6,806 nucleotides of DNA from Bacteroidota bacterium (GTDB taxonomy: Bacteria; Bacteroidota; Bacteroidia; Bacteroidales; VadinHA17). The translations under genes were made by a program, and so were the position numbers. The notes under the pieces are model-generated. The model worked only from the letters and a program-made list of their open reading frames with translations. It had not been told where the DNA came from and did not search any database. Position 1 is the first letter of the stretch, and each line of letters opens with the position of its first letter. The stretch lies in the NCBI GenBank assembly GCA_030593185.1, contig JAUVHQ010000114.1, positions 1-6,806 of the forward strand, given 5' to 3'. Below are positions 1-5,906 of the stretch, one piece after another.

Positions 1-239
1 GTAGTTACAAAACAAACATGTAATTAATTTAAATTTATGTTTCAAATAATAGTTAGGCCTGAGGAAAAGGGATCAAAAACTAATGGGCGATATGCATTCA
101 ACATGTTATAAAATATATAAATATTTCATTAATTAAATCTATTTTTGTTTCTAAAGTTCATATGGTTTTTACTTTCTGTTTTTAATTTTGATTCATAATT
201 ATTCAACAATAATGTAACACATTTATATAATAAAATCTA
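1..239. other. AT-rich non-coding leader upstream of the nfnAB operon
   Basis: No reading frame on either strand crosses this stretch. The plus-strand frame open at base 1 stops after eight codons, and all three minus frames are closed within the first 75 bases. The sequence is very AT-rich, with short A/T runs such as ATATATAAATATTT, and has one less AT-rich patch around 54-100. I found no tRNA, riboswitch core or strong hairpin. It presumably carries the promoter of the operon that starts at 240. The start codon at 240 has no purine-rich Shine-Dalgarno sequence in front of it, only TAAAATCTA, which fits the weak SD usage of Bacteroidetes. Confidence 0.6.
183..190 (+). promoter_or_regulatory. 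Possible Bacteroidetes-type -7 box for nfnAB
   Basis: TAATTTTG matches the Bacteroidetes -7 consensus TAnnTTTG exactly. It would place a transcription start near 195-198, about 43 bases before the ATG at 240. No convincing TTTG/TTG -33 box lies 19-21 bases further upstream; the best is a weak TATGG around 161-165. A second match, TATTTTTG, occurs at 140-147. In such AT-rich sequence these matches are expected by chance, so this is only a candidate. Confidence 0.25.
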
Positions 240-1073
240 ATGAATAAGATCGTTGATAAGGAGTATTTTTCTGATAATGTCGTAAAACTTGTAATCGAAG
301 CTCCTGAAATTGCAAAAAGCAGGAAAGCGGGGCATTTTATTATTCTACGTGTAGGATCCAAAGGGGAACGAATACCTTTAACAATAGTTGGATCTGATAC
401 GGAAAAGGGGACAATAACAATTATTATTCAAAAAATGGGTGTCTCTTCAATAAAACTAGTGAATCTGGAGGTTGGAGATTATATAACTGACGTTGTAGGG
501 CCCCTTGGTAATGCAACCCATATTGAAAAAGTCGGAACAGTTCTTGCTTCCGGCGGTGGTGTTGGTGTTGCTCCTATGTTACCTATTGTTGAAGCATTTA
601 AGAAGGCTGGAAACAAAGTTATTACCATTCTGGCTGCCAGAACAAAGGAATTGATTATTCTGGAGGAACAAATACGGGAATTCTCCGACGAAGTAATTAT
701 TATGACTGATGATGGTTCCTATGGAAAAAAAGGTTTGGTTACACATGGTATGGAAGAGATTATCAAAAGAGAAAAAATAGATCTTGCTGTTACTGTTGGT
801 CCTGCAATAATGATGAAATTCGTGGCATTGCTGACAAAAAAATATAAAATACACACACTGGCCAGTTTAAATACTATTATGGTTGATGGTACCGGGATGT
901 GTGGTGCATGCAGAGTTACTGTTGGGGGTATAACCAGGTTTGTTTGTGTTGACGGACCTGAATTTGATGCACACCAGGTTGATTTCGATGAAATGTTAAC
1001 CAGGTTAGGCGCGTATAAAAACCAGGAAGAAAAAGCTTACGAACACTATATTGATAAATTCAGAAAAGCATAA
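240..1073 (+). CDS. nfnA: NfnA-type subunit, FAD/NAD-binding [2Fe-2S] protein (copy 1)
   Basis: This 277-residue cytoplasmic protein belongs to the PyrK/ferredoxin reductase-like family, usually annotated 'sulfide/dihydroorotate dehydrogenase-like FAD/NAD-binding protein'. Residues 1-95 form the FAD-binding barrel, with RIPLTI at 44-49 as the flavin contact segment. Residues about 98-205 are the NAD(H) domain, with the glycine loop SGGGVGVAP at 104-112. The C-terminus carries a [2Fe-2S] site: D216, C221, C224 and C236. This spacing matches the Asp-plus-three-Cys site I recall from Thermotoga maritima NfnA. No signal peptide or membrane segment is visible. Its stop lies two bases before the NfnB-type gene, so the two are surely co-expressed as one complex. 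In that complex this subunit would exchange hydride with NAD(H) while NfnB handles NADPH and ferredoxin. PyrK is the main alternative, but the neighbour is NfnB-like, not PyrD. The ATG at 240 starts the family-typical N-terminus. Confidence 0.88.
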   Translation: MNKIVDKEYFSDNVVKLVIEAPEIAKSRKAGHFIILRVGSKGERIPLTIVGSDTEKGTITIIIQKMGVSSIKLVNLEVGDYITDVVGPLGNATHIEKVGTVLASGGGVGVAPMLPIVEAFKKAGNKVITILAARTKELIILEEQIREFSDEVIIMTDDGSYGKKGLVTHGMEEIIKREKIDLAVTVGPAIMMKFVALLTKKYKIHTLASLNTIMVDGTGMCGACRVTVGGITRFVCVDGPEFDAHQVDFDEMLTRLGAYKNQEEKAYEHYIDKFRKA

Positions 1074-1075
1074 GG

Positions 1076-2620
1076 ATGGATAGAATACTTGAATATCTTA
1101 AGAAGGAGAGAGAAAAGGAATGGAGAGTTGAACTCCGGGGTAAGATAAAGGCTAAGGATAGAACCAGTCTTGAAAGACTGGATATGCCTGAAGAGGATCC
1201 GAATGTAAGAAATAAAAGTTATATTGAAGTTAATAAAGGATTGTCAGTAGAGCAGGCAATCCATGAAGCTAAACGTTGTATTGATTGTGCGAAACCAACC
1301 TGTATTGAAGGATGTCCTGTTGGAATTAATATTCCGAAATTCATAAAAAAAATTGAAGCAGGTAAATTTCTTGAATCTGCCAAAGTATTGAAAGAAACTA
1401 ATGCTTTGCCTGCTGTATGCGGTCGTGTGTGCCCACAGGAAGTTCAATGTGAACAGACTTGTTTTTTTGCTCAAAAATTAGGGAAACCATCGGTAGCAAT
1501 TGGGAATCTTGAAAGGTTTGCTGCTGATTACGAAAGGGAGGACGGGCATATATCTGTTCCTGAAATTTCCTCAAGGAATGGTATTAAGGTAGCTTCAATC
1601 GGTTCCGGGCCATCAGGATTAGCCTTTGCAGGAGATATGATTAAGATGGGATATGATGTTACTGTTTTTGAAGCTTTACACGAAATTGGCGGTGTTCTGA
1701 AGTACGGAATACCCGAATTCCGTCTGCCCAACAATATTGTTGATGTCGAAATTGATATTCTCAGGAAAATGGGGGTTAAATTTGTTACAAATTTTATTGT
1801 TGGGAAGACAGCAACTTTCGATGACCTGAAAAAAGAAGGCTTTACTGCTTTTTTTGTTGGCAGTGGTGCCGGTCTGCCAAATTTTATGAATATACCGGGT
1901 GAGAATTATCTTGGCATTTTTTCATCAAATGAATATCTTACAAGGGTGAATTTAATGAGAGCAGCAGATCCGGAATATGATACCCCCGTGATTAGTGGTA
2001 ATAAAGTGGCTGTTATAGGAGGGGGTAATACAGCCATGGACTCGGTAAGAACAGCTAAACGACTTGGTGCAGAAAAGGCTATGATAATCTATCGGCGTTC
2101 CATTGAAGAAATGCCTGCCAGGGATGAAGAAATAAAACATGCTCAGGAAGAGGGAATAGAATTCTTAAATTTAAATAGTCCGCTTGAATATTTTGCAGAT
2201 GAAAATGGCAGGGTGAACAAAATGAAGGTGCAGAAAATGAAATTGGGAGAGCCGGATGATTCTGGCAGAAGAAGACCGGTACCTATTAAGGGATCTGAAT
2301 ATTTTATTGATGTTGATACTGTAATTGTAAGTGTGGGAGTTTCTCCAAATCCTCTTATCCCAAGAAGCATGAAGGAGTTGGATGTCTCCTCCTGGGGAAC
2401 AATCATAGTCAACAAAGATTCATTGCAATCATCAGTTTCAGATATTTTTGCAGGAGGTGACATTGTCAGGGGCGGAGCAACAGTTATATTAGCAATGGGT
2501 GATGGAAGAGTGGCTGCTGCTGCGATGAATAAGTATATTAAAGAAAAAGTCAGGAATATTATTTCTCTTGTCAAAGAGTTTAAAACAATTGGTGATATAC
2601 TCGATTTTGCAACAAAATAA
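1076..2620 (+). CDS. nfnB: NfnB-type / GltA-like NADPH flavoprotein with two Fe-S clusters (copy 1)
   Basis: This is a 514-residue flavoprotein of the glutamate synthase small-subunit family. The N-terminal iron-sulfur domain has C68, C71, C76, C80 and a second group C115, C119, C125, C129 (ICGRVCPQE-type motif), enough for two [4Fe-4S] clusters. The FAD Rossmann loop is GSGPSG at 176-181. The NADPH domain has GGGNTAMD at 315-322 and YRRSIEEMPAR at 339-349, whose arginines fit the 2'-phosphate of NADPH. AGGD at 459-462 closes the FAD site. In NfnAB the large-subunit FAD is the bifurcating flavin and the clusters lead to ferredoxin. Compared with the second copy it has about 26 extra residues before the first cysteine motif and about 22 after the FAD-closing motif. 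No glutamate synthase large subunit lies nearby, so a role in NADPH/ferredoxin/NAD electron transfer with the preceding NfnA is far more likely than glutamate synthesis. Sulfide dehydrogenase (SudA) is an alternative name for the same family. Confidence 0.88.
   Translation: MDRILEYLKKEREKEWRVELRGKIKAKDRTSLERLDMPEEDPNVRNKSYIEVNKGLSVEQAIHEAKRCIDCAKPTCIEGCPVGINIPKFIKKIEAGKFLESAKVLKETNALPAVCGRVCPQEVQCEQTCFFAQKLGKPSVAIGNLERFAADYEREDGHISVPEISSRNGIKVASIGSGPSGLAFAGDMIKMGYDVTVFEALHEIGGVLKYGIPEFRLPNNIVDVEIDILRKMGVKFVTNFIVGKTATFDDLKKEGFTAFFVGSGAGLPNFMNIPGENYLGIFSSNEYLTRVNLMRAADPEYDTPVISGNKVAVIGGGNTAMDSVRTAKRLGAEKAMIIYRRSIEEMPARDEEIKHAQEEGIEFLNLNSPLEYFADENGRVNKMKVQKMKLGEPDDSGRRRPVPIKGSEYFIDVDTVIVSVGVSPNPLIPRSMKELDVSSWGTIIVNKDSLQSSVSDIFAGGDIVRGGATVILAMGDGRVAAAAMNKYIKEKVRNIISLVKEFKTIGDILDFATK
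2246..2277 (+). repeat. 32-bp inverted repeat shared by the two nfnB-type genes (arm 1)
   Basis: These 32 bases, starting GGAGAGCCGG and ending AAGAAGACC, encode the GEPDDSGRRRP segment of NfnB copy 1. They occur without a mismatch on the opposite strand at 3821-3852 inside NfnB copy 2. The protein segment is conserved in the family, but identical codon choice over ten consecutive codons contrasts with the strong divergence elsewhere. Confidence 0.9.
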
Positions 2621-2657
2621 TCAAACCTTTAGAAATAGATAAGATAAAAATATAATC

Positions 2658-3533
2658 ATGAATGAATTAATTTGTTTAAAAGTTAATTGTCCTGTTTGCG
2701 GAGAATCTTTAATGGACAATAAAATTAAGGTTGATAATTGTCCCAGTTACAAATTAAAAATAAAGGTTGGGAAAAAAGAAGGGAAAATGAATTTAACCTC
2801 TGTTTGGGAAAGCTATAATTATCTGTGTGATATTGAAATACCGGAAAATTCAATTGTAAAAGTTTTTTGTTCACATTGTAATTCTGAGATAATCAGAGAT
2901 ACCGAATGTGAGATCTGCAAAGCGCCTATGATCGCATTTGACCTGGACATTGGTGGCAAAATCGATATATGTTCCAGGGTGGGTTGTAAAAACCATTTTG
3001 TGAAATTTGTTGATTTTACTTTTGCTTTAAAGAATCTTTTTAATGAATCAGAATTAAGTGGGATGCCCTATTACAGGAAGATGACCATCGCAAGCAAGGG
3101 ATCAGACACTGCATTGAGTCATGAAGAGGAAAAGATAGAAATAATCAAGTCCGGGACATTTCTTCATACTTTTTGTCCACATTGTAAGAAAACCCTGATT
3201 GAAAAAAATGTAATCAAATTGAAGGTGGTTAAAGGCAGGAAGAAAGGATTCATAATGCTTAGTCCTTATCTTAATGTTTTTACTTCCAAATCAACCATCT
3301 TCTTACTCGAGGGTAAAGATATAGGAGACTTAAGATGTTTTCATTGTGATACCAGTCTGATGGTTAAAGATCATCCCTGCGAAGAATGTGGAAGCGATGT
3401 TTTTAAGATCGAAATCAGCGCCAGAACAAAACTGCTGAATTTTTATCTCTGTTCTAAAAAAGGTTGCAGATGGCATGGATTAAGCAAGGAAGATTTAAAT
3501 GATATAAGGCTTGAAGATAGTTTGGAGTGGTAA
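2658..3533 (+). CDS. Cysteine-rich protein with a duplicated zinc-ribbon unit, function unknown
   Basis: I do not recognise this 291-residue protein as a named family. It is rich in Cys-x2-Cys knuckles: C11/C14, C71/C74, C84/C87, C173/C176, C227/C230, C241/C244, plus two copies of C-x4-C-x2-H (C105/C110/H113 and C265/C270/H273). The order of motifs in residues 11-113 recurs in 173-273: CPxC, then a basic KLKxxxGxKxG segment, then CxHC, then CExC, then C-x4-C-x2-H. It therefore looks like a tandem duplication of a unit of about 100 residues joined by a linker at 114-172. The knuckles suggest structural zinc; an iron-sulfur or rubredoxin-like site cannot be excluded. There is no signal peptide or membrane helix, so it is probably cytoplasmic. 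It begins 37 bases after nfnB on the same strand, so co-transcription with nfnAB is likely. Regulation, assembly or a docking role for the Nfn complex would be guesses. Confidence 0.8.
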   Translation: MNELICLKVNCPVCGESLMDNKIKVDNCPSYKLKIKVGKKEGKMNLTSVWESYNYLCDIEIPENSIVKVFCSHCNSEIIRDTECEICKAPMIAFDLDIGGKIDICSRVGCKNHFVKFVDFTFALKNLFNESELSGMPYYRKMTIASKGSDTALSHEEEKIEIIKSGTFLHTFCPHCKKTLIEKNVIKLKVVKGRKKGFIMLSPYLNVFTSKSTIFLLEGKDIGDLRCFHCDTSLMVKDHPCEECGSDVFKIEISARTKLLNFYLCSKKGCRWHGLSKEDLNDIRLEDSLEW

Positions 3534-3543
3534 CCCCAATTCC

Positions 3544-4938
3544 TTAGGTTTCATTCATCAAATATTCATGCATACCTCGTGCTGCAATCTTTCCGGCACC
3601 CATAGCTGAAATAACTGTTGCTGCTCCGGTAGCAACATCCCCCCCGGCAAATACACCCGGTTTTGATGTTTTACATGTTTTTGGATCAGTGATGATATTT
3701 CCCCATTTACCGGTTTGTATATCAGGGGTTGTTGAAGGGACAAGCGGATTTGGACTATTCCCGATCGCAATTACAGCAACATCAATAGGCATCCTGAAAT
3801 TTGCATCCGGAATAGGCACAGGTCTTCTTCTGCCAGAATCATCCGGCTCTCCAAGTTTCATCTGAACGCATTCAACTTCTTTAACCCAATTGTTTTTATC
3901 CCCATGAAATGCTGCAGGATTTGAAAGAAATTTAAAGATTATGCCTTCCTCCTCAGCATGGTGGATCTCTTCATCGCGTGCAGGCATTTCAGTTCTCGAC
4001 CTTCTGTAAACAATAATCGATTTTTCTGCACCCAACCTGAGTGCAGTCCGCGCACAATCCATCGCAATATTTCCTCCTCCAACAGTGGCTACCCGTTTAC
4101 CTCTGATAATGGGTGTTTTATATTTCGGGAAAAGATAAGCTTTCATCAGGTTGGCTCGTGTAAGATACTCATTTGCAGAATAAATGCCATTGAGGTTTTC
4201 ACCCGGAATCTCAAGAAACCATGGTAACCCTGCCCCGGTACCAAGGAATACGGCATTATATTTATTTAATAGTTCGTCAACACTTTTTATCATGCCAATA
4301 ACTGTATCGGTAAAGAGCCTGACACCCATTTGTTTTAGAAAATCAATCTCCTTGAACACAATAGCTTTTGGTAATCTGAACTCTGGAATTCCATATACGA
4401 GTACGCCGCCTGGTTGATGAAGTGCTTCGAACATATCAACTTTATGACCGAGTCTTACAAGATCGGCTGCTACAGTGATTCCGGCAGGACCGGCTCCTAC
4501 AATTGCTACCTTCTTCCCGGTGGATTTTGGTATGGAAGGTATTTCAATCTCTTCATTCTCTCTTTCCCAGTCGGCAAGAAAACGTTCCAGACGCCCAATA
4601 GCTACCGGTTCATTTTTTATTCCAACTATACATTTTATTTCACATTGTTCTTCCTGGGGACATACACGACCACAAATAGCGGGAAGAATATTTTTTTCTT
4701 TAAGAAGAGTAACCCCTTCTTTGAATTTTTTTTCAGCGATAAACTTAATAAACCCTTTAATATCTATTTCAACAGGGCAACCTTCGATACATTTTGGATT
4801 TTTACACTGCAAACAACGTTCAGCTTCGAATATTGCTTCCTCAGGTGAATAACCGTAAGGCACTTCATCGTAGTTCTTTATTCGCTCCCCCGGTGGTTGT
4901 TCCCTCATCGGGGTTTTTACAGGATTTATTTTTGCCAT
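3544..4938 (-). CDS. NfnB-type / GltA-like NADPH flavoprotein with two Fe-S clusters (copy 2)
   Basis: This 464-residue flavoprotein is a diverged paralogue of the product of 1076-2620. The cysteine groups are C42, C45, C50, C54 and C89, C93, C99, C103. The FAD loop is GAGPAG at 148-153. The NADPH domain has GGGN at 287-290 and YRRSRTEMPAR at 311-321, and AGGD at 431-434 closes the FAD site. All residues expected for FAD, NADPH and two [4Fe-4S] clusters appear intact. The length is close to the standard form for the family, without the extra tails of copy 1. The ATG at 4938 lies four bases after the stop of the NfnA-type gene, and an AGGA in the end of that gene (4950-4953) may help re-initiation. 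It ends 10 bases from the convergent zinc-ribbon gene. The probable role is the NADPH/ferredoxin half of a second Nfn-like complex. Databases would often call it glutamate synthase small subunit, but no large subunit is here. Confidence 0.87.
   Translation of the reverse strand: MAKINPVKTPMREQPPGERIKNYDEVPYGYSPEEAIFEAERCLQCKNPKCIEGCPVEIDIKGFIKFIAEKKFKEGVTLLKEKNILPAICGRVCPQEEQCEIKCIVGIKNEPVAIGRLERFLADWERENEEIEIPSIPKSTGKKVAIVGAGPAGITVAADLVRLGHKVDMFEALHQPGGVLVYGIPEFRLPKAIVFKEIDFLKQMGVRLFTDTVIGMIKSVDELLNKYNAVFLGTGAGLPWFLEIPGENLNGIYSANEYLTRANLMKAYLFPKYKTPIIRGKRVATVGGGNIAMDCARTALRLGAEKSIIVYRRSRTEMPARDEEIHHAEEEGIIFKFLSNPAAFHGDKNNWVKEVECVQMKLGEPDDSGRRRPVPIPDANFRMPIDVAVIAIGNSPNPLVPSTTPDIQTGKWGNIITDPKTCKTSKPGVFAGGDVATGAATVISAMGAGKIAARGMHEYLMNET
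3821..3852 (-). repeat. 32-bp inverted repeat shared by the two nfnB-type genes (arm 2)
   Basis: This is the reverse complement of 2246-2277, with all 32 bases matching. It lies in the GEPDDSGRRRP segment of NfnB copy 2. Over the surrounding 51 bases coding MKLGEPDDSGRRRPVPI, the two genes differ at only four positions. Confidence 0.9.
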
Positions 4939-4942
4939 AATA

Positions 4943-5755
4943 CTATCTTTCCTGTGAAATTATTTCTTCGTCCAGATAGGCTTTTCGCCTGGATAAGATT
5001 ATGTCCCAGTCGACCTTATGTCCATTAAAATGCGGACCATCAACACATGCAAATTTGGTTTTACCTTCTACAACTAACCGGCATGCTCCGCACATTCCTG
5101 TACCATCGATCATAACCGTATTCATACTTACAATTGTTTCAATACCAAAAGGACGGGAAGCTTCAGAAACACGGTACATCATAAAAGTGCATCCAATAGC
5201 AATGATCCTGTCAAATTTTTTACCGGCTTTTAAATTCTCCTCAATATCATCGTAAGCATGACCTTTAATTCCAAGAGAGCCATCAACTGTTGCATATCTT
5301 ACTTCATCCGATATTTCTTCAAGTTTCTCATTCCAGTATAGCATGAATTTGCTGCGTGCCTCTGAAAAGCAAATGATCTTATTGCCTTTTTCCTTTAACG
5401 CCCTGGCGACCGGGTAGATCCCTCCTATGCCATAGCATCCGCCAACCAAAGCAACAGTGCCAAATTTTTTAATTTCCATAGGTTTTCCAAGTGGTCCTGT
5501 AAATGAGTACAGATCATCACCCTGTTTAAACTCTGCAAGCTTTTGCGTGCTGGCTCCTATTTCCAGAAAAATAAATGTAACAGTGCCTTTTTTCGCATCC
5601 CAGTCTGCTATGGTCATTGGAATACGCTCGCTGTATTCGTCAGGAATAATAATAACAAATTGACCCGGTAAAGCTTTCCTGGCAATATCAGGGGCCTCAA
5701 CAGTGCAACTGTGTATATTCGGTGCAATTTTTGTTTTTTCCTTTATTTTGACCAT
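4943..5755 (-). CDS. NfnA-type FAD/[2Fe-2S] subunit with atypical nucleotide loop (copy 2)
   Basis: This is a diverged paralogue of the protein at 240-1073, 270 residues from the chosen start. The FAD barrel contains RIPMTI, as in copy 1. The C-terminal [2Fe-2S] site is complete: D217, C222, C225 and C237. The nucleotide loop differs: GGCYGIGGIYP replaces GGGVGVAP, and the following stretch reads SEARSKFMLYW where copy 1 has AARTKELIIL. NAD(H) binding is therefore less certain. I chose ATG at 5755 because MVKIKEKTKI aligns residue for residue with the start of copy 1, and 10 of the first 25 residues are identical. The frame stays open upstream to a TTG at 5785, which would add MFFKKIEIPE; neither start has a good Shine-Dalgarno site. 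It is followed four bases on by the NfnB-type gene and preceded by a NuoG/FdhA-like gene, so it may be the adaptor that passes electrons between them. Confidence 0.85.
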   Translation of the reverse strand: MVKIKEKTKIAPNIHSCTVEAPDIARKALPGQFVIIIPDEYSERIPMTIADWDAKKGTVTFIFLEIGASTQKLAEFKQGDDLYSFTGPLGKPMEIKKFGTVALVGGCYGIGGIYPVARALKEKGNKIICFSEARSKFMLYWNEKLEEISDEVRYATVDGSLGIKGHAYDDIEENLKAGKKFDRIIAIGCTFMMYRVSEASRPFGIETIVSMNTVMIDGTGMCGACRLVVEGKTKFACVDGPHFNGHKVDWDIILSRRKAYLDEEIISQER

Positions 5756-5785
5756 TTCAGGAATTTCAATTTTTTTAAAAAACAA

Positions 5786-5898
5786 CTTCTTCTTGATATA
5801 TTGTGCAATCGTATTTTAATATTTATGTCCTAAACTTCTAAAACTTCTTACCTCCCTTAGCCTTACTTTGTCCTCCGAAGCGTAGCGTAGGAGGAGCC
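5786..5898. other. Intergenic gap with palindromic repeat
   Basis: This is the largest gap inside the minus-strand cluster, 113 bases, or 143 if the NfnA-type gene starts at 5755. It contains a doubled AAACTTCT (5832-5839 and 5841-5848), the palindrome at 5871-5895 and a direct repeat around it. I saw no open reading frame and no TAnnTTTG box on the minus strand. The downstream genes could therefore be read through from the NuoG-like gene or have an unrecognised promoter. Confidence 0.6.
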
Positions 5899-5906
5899 TT
5901 AGCCTT
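5855..5906. repeat. 10-bp direct repeats flanking a palindrome (possible small inserted element)
   Basis: CCTTAGCCTT occurs at 5855-5864 and again at 5897-5906, with a 32-base insert that carries the palindrome. The right copy overlaps the stop codon of the NuoG-like gene (5899-5901). The arrangement resembles a target-site duplication around a small non-autonomous element, although 10 bases could also reflect local slippage in CCTTAG-rich sequence. Confidence 0.5.
5871..5895. repeat. TCCTCC...GGAGGA palindrome
   Basis: TCCTCC (5871-5876) pairs with GGAGGA (5890-5895), giving a 6-bp GC-rich stem around a 13-base loop GAAGCGTAGCGTA. The loop itself contains a doubled CGTAG and can form a small inner GC/GC pairing. 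On the minus strand it lies just after the stop codon of the NuoG-like gene, so a transcript could fold here, but no T-run follows. I recall similar CCTCCGnAGC...GGAGG sequences as dispersed repeats in Bacteroidetes drafts; that is memory, not a search result. Confidence 0.6.

Noticed and set aside
1..27. Tail of an upstream gene (eight open codons ending in TAA at 25-27)
   Set aside because: Eight codons cannot be told from chance and show no family feature.
140..147. TATTTTTG as the main nfnAB promoter -7 box
   Set aside because: It fits TAnnTTTG but has no TTG box at the expected distance, and such matches are common by chance in this AT-rich leader.
2143..2574. 143-codon open frame on the minus strand opposite nfnB
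   Set aside because: It lies wholly inside a strongly conserved flavoprotein gene and its translation shows no recognisable motif; it is an antisense shadow. The same applies to plus-strand frames at 4414-4852.
1076..2620. Glutamate synthase small subunit (GltD/GltA) acting in ammonia assimilation
   Set aside because: The fold matches, but no large amidotransferase subunit is present and the partner two bases upstream is an NfnA-type subunit. The same holds for the copy at 3544-4938.
3522..3539. TTGG...CCAA hairpin as a terminator at the convergent junction
   Set aside because: The stem is only four base pairs plus a mismatch, lies over a stop codon and has no T-run on either strand.
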